Of a DNA stretch of 64,000 nt, positions 37,164 to 48,439 are shown in pieces. This stretch comes from Physcomitrium patens (lineage: Eukaryota > Streptophyta > Bryopsida > Funariales > Funariaceae), in contig NC_037257.1 of assembly GCF_000002425.4 (NCBI RefSeq), forward strand, positions 20,570,208-20,634,207, read 5' to 3'. A program made the position numbers and the translations under genes. The notes beneath the pieces are model-generated. The model was not told where the DNA came from. It worked only from the letters and a program-made list of their open reading frames with translations, and did no database searches. Numbering within the stretch: the stretch's first letter is position 1; each line of letters begins with the position of its first letter.

Positions 37164-38546
37164 ATATGCAATGAATTTATAAATCTTTCATAATCTAGGC
37201 TGGTATAATATTATGTCTCCCGATTCAAGTTCTTATGTCTCTAAATTGACAATGTTTCAAAGGTGGAGATGATGGATCAATTTCTATGAGATTTGAAATA
37301 TGGAGATCAATGAGAAGTGGAACTAAGGGATCTACAAATATTTGAAGAGACAATTAGGATTGCAAAGAGGATTGATGCTATAGATTTCAGAAATTATAGA
37401 GCACAACCTATAGCACAAAATCATATGCTGCTATTTAATACTATGGTACAACAACCAATGCCAATGGAGATTGATGACTTACAAAGATCATTGACACTAA
37501 AAAAATGATAAATATTTGTACAAAAGGGATTGTGTTTCTATTGTCAGTGTTGAAGATTAGTAAGTTTTTACTTAGTTATAACTATATAAGGATTAAGCAT
37601 AGTTAGTTGCTAATAGTGAAAAGACACCAAAGGATTAAAAGAAGTTACTATGGTAGCAGCTAGGATTTTAAGGTGGCAGCTAGATTAAGATGAATCTAGA
37701 TTTAGTTCTAGATTATAAGGATGAACGTGACTCTGGATGAGAACTATGTACTTAGATTGTAAATTCCACCTATAAGTAAAGAGTGTTGGAAGTAAGAGAT
37801 ATCTTTCTCCACACTTCTCTTAGACTACAATCTTTGGTGATGCTAAGTGTTTGTAGCTTTTAGACTTCTTTTCTTCAATAGTCAGGAGTTAGGCCATCAA
37901 ATTAAAGATTGTTCAAAATGTCAAAATTCAAGCACCAACAATACAAAGCATATTCACAATCTCAAGACTTATTAAGTTGATAATGAGACAAAGTAGGAAA
38001 ACGAGGTTCTTTAGGAAAAGCATCGAAGGCTAGTATTGGGGATAGCTACTATTTCTCAAAGACAAATGACATGGTCTTAGACAACAATAAAAAAAATTGA
38101 CTCGTGTATCTAACGAGACTATTAAGAGGATAGTCATGTTGGGTGCTTATAGATTTTGGCTCTATAAAAAATTACATCTTGATTGAAATTACCAACCGAT
38201 ATAGGATTAAAATTAAGGTAATCGAGGAAGAGAGTATATACTTTATAGATGATTGAGAGAAAATATTGAGTGAGATATATGAAGAAGAGACCTTAAGATT
38301 GATTGACATATATATCTTAAGAGAGAAGTTCAAGATAACAAAGCTAAGATATGATATTATTGTTGGTATGTTATAGCTAGAGGTAGAAAATAAGCAAGTT
38401 GATTAGGTAGTAAGAACAATCTCTTTCAAAGAGAGTATACACAAGGTGATTCTTTGTACCTCTACATTGAGTGAAGAGAAAAAAAATTTGCAACTAAAGA
38501 CGTACTCATAGGGATGATTTTTATGAAGAAATAAATTTAGCATAAG
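37164..38546 (+). mobile_element. Ty3/gypsy gag-protease fragment
   Basis: Positions 37260-37540 encode a gag C-terminal part (VELRDLQIFEETIRIAKR, MPMEIDDLQRS). Its zinc-knuckle region is interrupted by a solo LTR and resumes at 37886 with GHQIKDCSKC. Protease-like sequence follows to about 38500. It is distinct from, but related to, the chromovirus gag at 28562. There are no LTRs of its own, and it is heavily broken. Confidence 0.65.
37548..37880. mobile_element. Solo LTR, 333 bp, with 5-bp target duplication
   Basis: It starts TGTTGAAGATTAG and ends CTTTTCTTCAATA, so the ends are near-perfect inverted repeats (TGTTGAAG/CTTCAATA). It is flanked by GTCAG at 37543-37547 and 37881-37885 and splits the zinc-knuckle codons of a gypsy gag fragment. 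The short length and ends would suit a Ty1/copia family, but no internal sequence is present to decide. Confidence 0.88.
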
Positions 38547-39324
38547 TGTAGAATAGATATTAGTTCATTTTTGTAAGATATTGGTAAAATAGACTAATAG
38601 TCCATAGAATAGTCAATTCAAGAGGACAAATGGTTAACTTAATTATTAAAAGTGGTTAATTACATGATTACGGTTAGAATCTGGGAATAAAGAGTAAGTA
38701 TATAGGAGTTGTAGAAGTTAGTTTGAGTACCAGACTATGATAGTCATGAACTAGAATAAGCTTGGTGCTATCTCTTATTTCTTGTTTTTATTTTTGATTT
38801 TAAGTTTAGATTACTATGAAGTGAATCTGTAGAATAAATCAAAGATTGATTTATAAGATATTCAGTATGTAATTGGAGTACAATGTGGTTGAATTATTGT
38901 GAAAAGATATTTGGAGTTTATTATCAAATTTTATGAGATATTATTAATGGATGGAAGATTATAATTATTGGTTATTGAGAGCTGTATGTGTTTCGAAAGA
39001 AGTTTAAGATTACAGAAATTATGTGAAGACAGATTGTTTGGAGTGGAAGTGTGTTATTTTTGGTGTTGGATGGAATTTATGTATTTGAAGTGGTCTTTTA
39101 AGATAGTGTAAGAGTTGCGCTTAGTTCTTATTATTGATTATAAAGTATTATTAGGAAGTGGAAAGCATTGTAGTATTCTTTGGTATTTTTAGTGATTCAG
39201 AATACAGTTAATTGTGTGATCCTAATAAGTAGAACTCATGTACTTAGTCTTTTCCTGCATTTGAATCTCCCTATATAGGTTTATTTTAGAAGGAATTTAT
39301 AGAATAAGTAAAATAATAATTACA
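38547..39324 (+). repeat. Element C 5' LTR
   Basis: TGTAGAATAG...AATAATTACA. It shares the segment AGACTATGATAGTCATGAACT followed by AAGCTTGGTGCTA with the tandem units of element B's LTR (here one unit, 38720-38775). Confidence 0.65.
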
Positions 39325-39345
39325 TTTTGGCACTATTGTCGGGAA
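39325..39345 (+). other. Primer-binding site, Athila/Tat type
   Basis: TTTTGGCACTATTGTCGGGAA directly follows the LTR end ATTACA. It resembles the TTTGGCGCCGTTGTCGGGG site of plant Athila/Tat elements and is clearly unlike the tRNA-Met-type site of the chromoviruses. Confidence 0.7.
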
Positions 39346-39889
39346 TTGACAATAGCATTGAATATTAAGAATTAATTGTCAGATGAGTAGATAGGAAATA
39401 GAAAGTAGACTTAGTAGAATATAATGACAGCATAATGAGCAAGAACGAAAGTTAAAAAGAAAACATCGATAGAATTGGATTAAGCCATGGTTGCATGCCT
39501 ATCGGTACATCCGAATATACCCAAAAGCCAATCGACATTTAATATTTTAGAAGTATATACCATTAGAAAAATTACAAAGAGTACTTACGGAGAATTGGAT
39601 AAATAGACGAGTGTTTCTTGTGAGGCTGTTAACTACAAGTGGGAGAATCATAGAAGAATTGGATACTCCTTTAGATACATTTCTAATAATGAAAGCTGCT
39701 GATTCCATCAAAACTAGTTCTGTAGAGTGGCATACATTACTAGTCAATAAGGGCCAATTCAGAATATTTTAAAATCCGTCATTGTTCCCTCAATTCAATC
39801 GAATAACTTATTAGGAGATAATAATAGTAAATTAAAGAAACTTAAAAATTTAGAACAATCAATTAGAGAAGGCACCAATTATTTTAACA

Positions 39890-40677
39890 AAAGATTAAGT
39901 GGTACAATATTTTCTTCAATGGCGACAAGTAGTTCAGTAGTTCCAATAGCAGTACAAATGGGTGATGTGAGCGATCGCACAACGAGCGTGGCTCCATTAT
40001 CTACTTTTAGGGGTTTTTTGGATGGAGATCTCGATCAATATTTGTCTCAGTTTTTGATAGTATGTGTAGCCAATAATAGAAGAACCAAAGATATTTGATT
40101 ACGATGGTTGCCAACAACTTTAAAAGACATGGTATTTGAATGGTACAACCACCAACCAATGGGTCAATTTCCAAATTGAGAAGTATTGAAGAATATATTT
40201 TTAACCCATTTTTGGTGAATTAGTTTTGAAGATGGCCTTCATGAGAGGTTAATCAACAACAAAATGATCCTAGGAGAGGCGATGGAATCGTACTATGGCC
40301 AGGTGGTTGATATACTCAATAAGTGGCTGAATCACCAAATATCCGAGGCATTTATTTTATCCATACTAATCAATGGTTTACACCCACCAGAGCTAAATTT
40401 TTTTATAAAGGAAGCTCGACTCGATACGGTGTCTACATCCTTTAATAGAGCCAAGGTTTGGGAGGAATGCTATTATGATCAGTTTTTAACTCCGAAAGCT
40501 ATGATGATTTCAATTCAAGGCAGTTATCAAAATCTGACTTCGAACGGATTAGTGGGCAGTTATCTACGGAGGTTAGATACAGGGACCAATTCCAATGCTA
40601 ATATTGAGGGACTAGTCAATGTCACCCCATTGCAAGCTATACCATCAAATGTGACAATAGAGTATACTCCTTATTTT
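39890..40677 (+). pseudogene. Element C gag, first part (fossil)
   Basis: Retrotransposon gag domain: WYNHQPMGQFPN, MESYYGQVVDILNKWLN, FILSILINGLHPPEL, then VNVTPLQAIPSN, which is the counterpart of NITPLQAIAP in element B. The C-terminal part lies beyond the nested element, from about 45810. Confidence 0.75.
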
Positions 40678-40681
40678 CCGT

Positions 40682-41435
40682 TGTCGTGTTGTAACACGAG
40701 TATACAGTGAAAATAAAAAGAAAGGGGAATTTTATTAATATTCAGTTACCTCGAATATTGGGAGCATCGACCAACTCCAGTACAAATACTGAGTGGTCAG
40801 GTTCAGTCACTCCGTTACAGTCAGCTGGGGCATACTGAAATGCTCCGTTCGATTCCAATAACGAGAGTCAGCAAGAAGAGAAGGACCAATTCACACGACG
40901 GGTTCGAGGAGCCAATTGGATCCAATTTCGATAATCCAATCCGGGTCCTCTTATCCAATATGAGACCTGAATTGGCCGGTCAACCCAATGCAGTCTAATT
41001 ACGAGAAATCCAGGTCCTCTTATCCAATATGAGACCTGAATTGGCCAGTCAACCCAATGCAGTCTAATTACGAGAAATCCAGGTCTTACTACGGGTCTTA
41101 GCCAATCTGACGCGAGGACCAATTTGACCCAATTACGGGAACATCCAGGTTACTACGGGCATCTTTCCGAATATAGGACCTGAATTGGTCGGGCGACTCA
41201 ATGTGGTCCCGATTACGGGGTTCGATTCTGTTTCAGGCTGTCCTGTTCTCTGTACCGTTTCAGAGAACGTTGTTTTTGGTAAATGGATTTCTTAAAGGTA
41301 AAAACGGAGGAGAAAGCTTGACGGTGAGAGCCAATTTTGGATCCAAGCTTGAGGTGGGAGCCAATTCCGGATCTAAGACGGAAGATTGAAGAAATTCAGA
41401 GGATAAGGTTAGGGGGGATATAGTTTTGAGGGGGG

Positions 41436-41470
<35 letters not shown>

Positions 41471-42119
41471 CAGGGGAATCGGTGGGGGGGAGCGAGTTTT
41501 CAAGCTTTTGCAAGGTTACCAGTTCGGTTTTTCATTGGAGGTTTTTTGAAGAGCAAGGAAATTAGAGAGAGGAGCTTCATGCTTTGGGTCGGGGAAGGAA
41601 AGACATAGAATTTGGATTTTTCTTCTTCGTAGAGTTTTGGGAAGACTGAGGTAATCGCTGCTGAAGTCAGTGTTGTAATGGTGAATCGGGATTTTTTAAA
41701 TGAAGTGGGTTTGAATACTCTTGACTGTTTTGTAAAATCGAGTTATGTCTGTGATTGAAGGATTAAAGGGGTGTCTATAGGATTGAGTATGCGGAGTGAA
41801 TGAAATTTATTGGGTTAATCTAACAGGACAGTCAGTGGATACAAGATCGTAAGTATAAAGGGGTATTGAAGATTAACAGTTTGGGTTGTTCGGGGTTCTC
41901 TGTAACGTCTAGAGACCTATCGGCTGGAGCAAAAAAAAAAAAAAAGACTTCGACAAGCAGTCGAAGAGCATCCGTATAGATTTACGGTACATTGTTGCAG
42001 TCGTTTATATTCCAGCAGTCAAAAACTGATAGACTGCTTGACTATCGGCGAATCTCCATACTACCTTTTACAGCCAGACGCCCGGCGCCATCTCGAGCAG
42101 GAAAGCACGTAATATGACA
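40682..42119 (+). repeat. 5' LTR of the nested young element
   Basis: The 1438 bp include a tandem duplication of about 66 bp (TCCTCTTATCCAATATGAGA repeated at about 40950 and 41015) that is single in the other LTR, and a poly(T) run at about 41441-41470. The stretch 40820-41290 resembles gag-protease coding DNA of the B/C family. The nine bases after the LTR (CCGTATCAA) equal those after the 3' LTR. Confidence 0.85.
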
Positions 42120-42171
42120 CCGTATCAAGATTTTAACTTGGCTTGGAGAAGTTCATCTTACATTATCGGGT

Positions 42172-44373
42172 ATGAAGTCCGTATTTGGAGTGCGAGAGGT
42201 TGTAATTGTTGGACATTTATGCGGATCTTACGGAAGAAAACCAGATCCGACTAAAGTTGATGCAATTGGAAGGATGAAAGAGGATTGTGGTTCTTTAACA
42301 GAGGTTCGCAGGTTTTTGGGTGCATGTATATTTTATCGAATCTGGATCCCTCATTTTGCTCACATAGCGGATCCATTATATGAACTGTTACGCAAGGGTT
42401 ACCGATTTGAATGGGAAGAAAGGCATATTCAGGCAATGCAAAGATTGAAGAAATTATTGATGTTACCTCCAATATTGAGGAAGGTTGACTATAAGTGCAA
42501 TAGACCAGTGATTCTTACTGTAGACGCTAGTCCAATTGCCGTTGGATGGGCTGTGGGTCAAAATGATTCGAATGGGAGTAGATTTGCAGTTCGATTTGGG
42601 GCTAAAGTTTTAAGTATTCGTCAGCGTGCATTTTCGCAAGTCAAAAGAGAACTTTGGGGAGTCGTTTCGGCTATGAAAGCTGAAAAGGACTATTTGATTG
42701 GGGCAGTAGTAGTAATTGAAACAGATTGCTTGCCATTGCTTGGAATGATTATTAACTGTTCAACGCCAGATATTGCAATGTTGAGATGGATTGCTTATAT
42801 TAAGTCACTAAATCCAGAATTCAAGCATATCACTGGAAAGGACAATTTAGTAGCAGAAATGCTATCTTGAGCAAGATACGAGAGGGAGGACGAAATGGTT
42901 GAAGACATTGATGATGTCGGATTGAAATTCTATTCAATATCAAATCTCAATAGAGAAGACAAGCTATTTCTTGAAGAATCTAATGAAGGAGAATTATTGG
43001 ATATTGGTCATTATTTGAATACCTTGTCTAAGCAAGGGAATTGGTCTACAAAAAAATTCAAACAAATAAGAAAAAAAGCATATGGATTTTTACTTCGAGA
43101 TGGATTCTTATGGAAGAGACCGAAGAAAGGAATTGGGATGCCACAACGAGTGATAGGCAAAAGGAAAGAAAAACTAAAATTATTAAAGGAATTTCATGAT
43201 AGTTTATGGGCAGGGCATAGAAGAATCTGGGCTACTTTTGCTAAACTCAAGGAACGATATTGGTGGAAAAATATGTATCGAGATGTGCTCTCATTTGTAG
43301 AGTCATGTGAAATCTGTCAATCGTATTCTAATATCCGACATCGAGATGGTCTTCATCCTACGTATCCTCTGGCTATTCATTTTAAATGGGTTGTTGATTT
43401 GGTTATTATGCCGGTTGGATTATGGCAGATGAGATATTTGGTTTTAGCTCGTGAAGATTTATCAAATCAAGTAGAAGGAAGAGCATTGAGGACAAAATCT
43501 ACAGAGGGGATTTGTAGGTTTTTGCTTGAATATGTCATTTGCCGTTACGGGTGCGTAGGAAAAATCACTACAGATCGTGGAGAATTAAATGCACAAGAAG
43601 CTCGTAAGTTCTTTGAAAAATGTGGAGTTAAACTATCACTGACTACTGCTTATAATCCGGAAGGGAATGCAAAAAGTGAACGTGGTCACCCGCCGATTGT
43701 GAAAGCATTGGTTAAAGCTTGTAATGGGAAGGTTAAAGAGTGGCCACGGCTTTTGTCATTTGCATTATGGGCTGATCGAACAACACATAGTTCGGTGACA
43801 GGATATATGCCAGTAGAACTTATGACAGGTCAAAAACCAATTATGCCGATTGAAGAAAATGTACTTACTTGGAGTATGCTACCATGGAAAGATGGATTGA
43901 CAAGAGAAGAACTTCTGGCTATTAGGATTCGACAATTGGAGCAAAGAACGGAAGATGTCCAGATAGCATTGGAAAGGTTAAAAAGAGCAAGGTTACAAAA
44001 CAAGGCGCGATTCGATAAGCAACATCGATTGAGACCAAAAGCAATCGAGGAAGGTGACTGGGTACTTGTTTATGACAATAGTCTGAATAATCAACATAGT
44101 ACTTTGTGGAAATTTTCAAAACGTTGGTTTGGACCATATGTTGTAACAACTGTTCATGATAATGCGACTTACTCATTACGGGAGTTAGATGGTACAAAAT
44201 TGAAAATACCAATTGTAGGGAAGCAAGTAAAAATATTTAAACGAAGACACGCAGAGATGAATATGGAAGACCTTAATGAAGGTACAGAGATTCCGCAGCA
44301 AGAAGATGAAAGTGATATGGATAATGAAGGTGACGAAGACGAACTGGACAAAGACGTAGGGGATATATTCTGA
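42172..44373 (+). pseudogene. RT end, RNase H and integrase of the young element (fossil)
   Basis: The first open stretch (42172-42870) has RT thumb/connection (GRKPDPTKVDAIGRM, VRRFLGACIFYRIWIPHF) and RNase H (ILTVDASPIAVGWAVGQ, KHITGKDNLVAEMLS). The second (42895-44373) is integrase with HHCC-like zinc region (HRRIWATFAKLKERYWW, CEICQSY), catalytic core (ITTDRGELNAQEA, YNPEGNAKSERGHP) and an acidic tail. No chromodomain is seen. The coding is largely open, but the front half of the polyprotein is missing. Confidence 0.85.
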
Positions 44374-44435
44374 ATCAAACAGCAATTGGGTAAATTGGTG
44401 CATACCGGAGGATGCACAGGTTCAGAGGGGGTGGA

Positions 44436-45120
44436 TGTCGTGTTGTAACACGAGTATACAGTGAAAATAAAAAGAAAGGGGAATTTTATTAATATTCAGT
44501 TACCACGAACATTGGGAGCATCGACCAACTCCAGTACAAATACTGAGTGGTCAGGTTCAGTCACTCCGTTACAGTCAACCGGGGCATACTGAAATGCTCT
44601 GTTCGATTCCAATAACGAGAGTCAGCAGGAAGAGAAGGACCAATTCACATGACGGGTTCGAGGAGCCAATTGGATCCAATTTCGATAATCCAATCCGGGT
44701 CCTCTTATCCAATATGAGACCTGAATTGGCCGATCAACCCAATGCAGTCTAATTACGGGAAATCCAGGTCTTACTACGGGTCTTAGCCAATCTGACGCGA
44801 GGACCAATTTGACCCAATTACGGGAACATCCAGGTTACTACGGGCATCTTTCCCAATATAGGACCTGAATTGGTCGGGCGACTCAATGTGGTCCCGATTA
44901 TGGGGTTCGATTCTGTTTCAGGCTGTCATGTTCTCTGTGCCGTTTCAGGGAACGTTGTTTTCGGTAAATGGATTTCTTAAAGGTAAAAACGGAGGAGAAA
45001 GCTTGACGGTGAGAGCCAATTTTGGATCCAAGCTTGAGGTGGGAGCCAATTCCGGATCTAAGACGGAAGATTGAAGAAATTCAGAGGATAAGGTTAGGGG
45101 GGATATAGTTTTGAGGGGGG

Positions 45121-45160
<40 letters not shown>

Positions 45161-45808
45161 CAGGGGAATCGGTGGGGGGGAGCGAGTTTTCAAGCTTTTG
45201 CAAGGTTACCAGTTCGGTTTTTCATTGGAGGTTTTTTGAAGAGCAAGGAAATTAGAGAGAGGAGCTTCATGCTTTGGGTCGGGGAAGGAAAGACATAGAA
45301 TTTGGATTTTTCTTCTTCGTAGAGTTTTGGGAAGACTGAGGTAATCGCTGCTGAAGTCAGTGTTGTAATGGTGAATCGAGATTTTTTAAATGAAGTGGGT
45401 TTGAATACTCTTGACTGTTTTGTAAAATCGAGTTACATCTGTGATTGAAGGATTAAAGGGGTGTCTATAGGATTGAGTATGCGGAGTGAATGAAATTTAT
45501 TGGGTTAATCTAACAGGACAGTCAGTGGATACAAGATCGTAAGTATAAAGGGGTATTGAAGATTAACAGTTTGGGTTGTTCGGGGTTCTCTGTAACGTCT
45601 AGAGACCTATCGGCTGGGGCAAAATAAAAAAAAAGACTTCGACAAGCAGTCGAAGAGCATCCGTATTGATTTACGGTACATTATTGCAGTCGTTTATATT
45701 CCAGCAGTCAAAAATTGATAGACTGCTTGACTATCGGTGAATCTCCATACTACCTTCTATAGCCAGACGTCCGGTGCCATCTCGAGCAGGAAAGCACGTA
45801 ATATGACA
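44436..45808 (+). repeat. 3' LTR of the young element
   Basis: The 1373 bp start right after the purine tract. The poly(T) run (45124-45160) is longer than in the 5' LTR. It ends TGACA, followed by CCGT. Confidence 0.88.
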
Positions 45809-46963
45809 CCGTATCAACAACAAGCATTAATTATGGTAGAGATACCAATAATACTAGCTCCAAAAGATTCTAATGAAACCTTATTATTGAACTTGACGAA
45901 GAAAATAGAAAAAATAGTCGTTAATATGGCCAAGGATAAGGAAAAGAGGCAAAAGCCTATTCATATTAGGACCAATATATGGTGTAGTAATTATAAGAGC
46001 CACGGTCATTTAATAACACAATGTCCTTCATCCTCACAAATGATTTATCAATGTATATTTTGTGAAGGAAAGCACTTAACATCTAATTCTTGGAATTGAC
46101 AAAGGTACCAACAATTGAATAATCACATTATGATCCCACCAACTTTGTGGAACGTCAATCAAGTTCAAATGGGAAATATATTTGGATGGAATAGAAATCG
46201 ATCTAATCGACAAAATCAAGCATTCAATAACTTCCAAAGTTCTAATTTTAATTAGGAGTCTTCATCAAACCCCCAGAACTACAGTAAGGAACAGCAGAGG
46301 TATCAGCAATATGATCCATCAACACCATCAAATCAAGTTCCCTCCATTCCAATGGGACAACCAAGATCATTTTTTAACCCTACATAGAACAAGCCTAGTA
46401 GGTATATATCGATGGAAACACCCAATATGCTTGATGGGAGTATAAGAAGATTACTTTGTTGTTTTCATTGCAAACATCTTAATCATTATATAAGTGAATG
46501 TCTCAATTCCAGAGCTAATAACAATTATGTATCAATTTGTGGGAATTGCAAGCAGTCGGGGCATACATATCATCAATGTAATACTCCGTTCAATTTCAAT
46601 AATTGGGATCAACACATCCAAAGCAAAAGAAAAATTGAGGAGATAAATTAAGGTCTTAAAGATTCTTTGGTAAATTAGGTGGAATGCGTCCAAGCCATTC
46701 ATACCAAGAATCAGCAAAAGAGAAAAGGATCAATTCAACATTTGGGTGATCCTAAAGCGAAGGGTCAATTAAACCTAATTACGAGGCCATCCAATCCAGG
46801 TCTTGATATGGGCTCGTTACTCAGTATGAGACCTGAATCAATTATGCAACCTAATGAGGTACCAATTATGGGTGCTGTTTCAAGGCGTTCCATTCTCTAT
46901 GCAGTTCGAAGAAACATCTTATCTATTGAAAGATCCTTTCAAGGACGGTGTCGTATGGCATGA
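45809..46963 (+). pseudogene. Element C gag end and protease start (fossil)
   Basis: LLLNLTKKIEKIVVNMAKDK, then zinc-knuckle-like CIFCEGKHLTSN and CGNCKQSGHTYHQCN, then RPESIMQPNEVPIMGA (about 46830-46880). Each block has a counterpart in element B. Homology to B ends at about 46963. Confidence 0.7.
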
Positions 46964-47930
46964 TTTGCTACCTGGAAATACACTGGCTCTCTAATTGTAG
47001 AGAGTTCAGCTTAAAACTTTATATGAAACTTGTCTTAGCTTCTAAAACTCCTTTGATTTGCATAAAACTCAATACATAACAAAATCCCTTCAAAACATAT
47101 TTTTCTTGCTAAAGATATTCTCTTCCTAAATTTTAGAAATTCATAAATCTTGATATAACTGTTCAATTTCTTTCAAATTTATATGGTAGGTAGAATTTAT
47201 CTTTAAATTTTACCACAAAAAAAAGATAAACTTCAAATTCACTTCCAATCTTCAAGCATCTAAGAAATCCAAGCAGATACTCTAAACCCTAATTTACAAG
47301 CATTTGAGCACTATTTTCTTAATATCTCAAGTACTCAATACTCAAATATCATCAAACTTATGTACAAACTTTATTAATATGAATTTATACATTTCTTGAT
47401 ATTTTGAGCCAAAATCTTATCAAATTGCTCAAGTTATAAGTCAAGACACAACCACTAGTAAATCAGATCACTTACTACCCTTAGATTGCATGCATTGACT
47501 TCAAAATCCAATAGCTCTTTCATTCCAACTTGGAATCTAGTAAGGTATATACAAAAAGTGTAGCTACAAGATTTCTCTTTTTAGTCGCAATCGCCGATCC
47601 TCAATTTCTCTCTATATGCGTGCTTTATATCAAAAATAGTGACAGTAGCTTCCAAATCAATACCTTAACTTTGAGCGCCTATATCTCCTTCATATAAACT
47701 CCAAATCATACAAAACTTACATCAAAACCATAGCCAAAATCCTAAACTTTCTGATTCTAGCCTTTAAAGCTCAAAAAGTTCCAAAAAACTAATCCTAATC
47801 TCTAATATAGCCTCAAGCAGCCTCCTCAAAGTCCATTGGTCATGATTTTTGACCAATAAGAATGGAGATTTTCATCATCCATCTCCATTTATCTATAATG
47901 GTGCCCTAATTATTCCCTTTGCTACCAAAG
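46964..47930 (-). repeat. Unknown dispersed repeat (copy 2), inverted
   Basis: The reverse complement of about 47500-47900 aligns with the repeat at 19900-20400. It shares the 'ATT(G)GTC...GACCAAT' hairpin (here TTGGTCA...TGACCAA at about 47844-47864), GGAGGCTGCTTGAGG and AGTTTAGGATTTTGGCTA. No coding frame; the identity is unknown. Confidence 0.45.
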
Positions 47931-48009
47931 TTTAGGGTTTAGGAGTTAGGGGTTAGGATTTACGGTTTACGGTTTAGGGATTACGGTTTAGGGTTTAGGA
48001 TTTAGGGTT
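47931..48009. repeat. Degenerate interstitial telomere-like tract
   Basis: About ten degenerate copies of TTTAGGG (TTTAGGGTTTAGGA, TTACGGTTTACGG, GGGTTTAGGATTTAGGG). It is one of several such tracts in the window. Confidence 0.85.
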
Positions 48010-48439
48010 ACATGAGTGTCCTAGAGGTTTTTCATCCTTAATATCTCTCTATATATCACAGCTTTCTCTGTTGTAAAATTTTGCCAAGGCTTAGAATCAC
48101 CTAAAGATCTCTATAAATGTTTTTGTTTTTCAAAAAAATGTGTTTTGTTTTCTATAATTTAGGGTTTGAAAACCCTAATTAGGATCTTCAGACCCTCATT
48201 AGAGTTCTGACTTGCATATTTTTTCTCATGAGAGAACTGTATATGGAGTCTAAATGCATATACAACTCTGTTTAATCAAAGCAATCCTCCATAGATAGGT
48301 AGTTCACCAAGTCCAGGTCGAAAGAGTCCTTCAGGCTGCTCGCCCCTATGTCTTTGCCTGCTCTCCACCTGCTGCACCACCGGCTCTCCTTCCATTAGGA
48401 TCATCCTTAACGGAGTCAATATGAGCTCCATCTTCGATT
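48010..48439. other. Non-coding stretch
   Basis: AT-rich to about 48250, then rising GC. Nothing recognised on either strand. Confidence 0.5.

Larger units (their letters stand above)
40682..45808 (+). mobile_element. Younger gypsy element with 1.4-kb LTRs, nested in element C
   Basis: The LTRs are 40682-42119 and 44436-45808, both TGTCG...TGACA, flanked by a 4-bp CCGT (40678-40681 and 45809-45812). By eye they differ at about 28 of 1370 sites (about 2%) plus indels, so this is the youngest datable insertion here. The internal part keeps only the end of RT, RNase H and integrase; gag, protease and most of RT are absent, so it is not autonomous. The purine tract is AGAGGGGGTGGA before the 3' LTR. 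Confidence 0.88.
38547..46963 (+). mobile_element. Element C: Ty3/gypsy, same family as B, interrupted
   Basis: The 5' LTR (38547-39324) starts TGTAGAATAGATATTAG, like element B in its own orientation. Primer site and gag follow, then a younger element (40682-45808), then the rest of gag with zinc knuckles (CIFCEGKHLTSN, CGNCKQSGHTYHQC near 46540) and the start of the protease region to about 46963. The rest of pol and the 3' LTR are missing. Many breaks; old. Confidence 0.75.

Noticed and set aside
41441-45160. Long poly(T) runs as retroposed-gene tails
   Set aside because: They occur at the same place in both LTRs of the young element and are part of the LTR.
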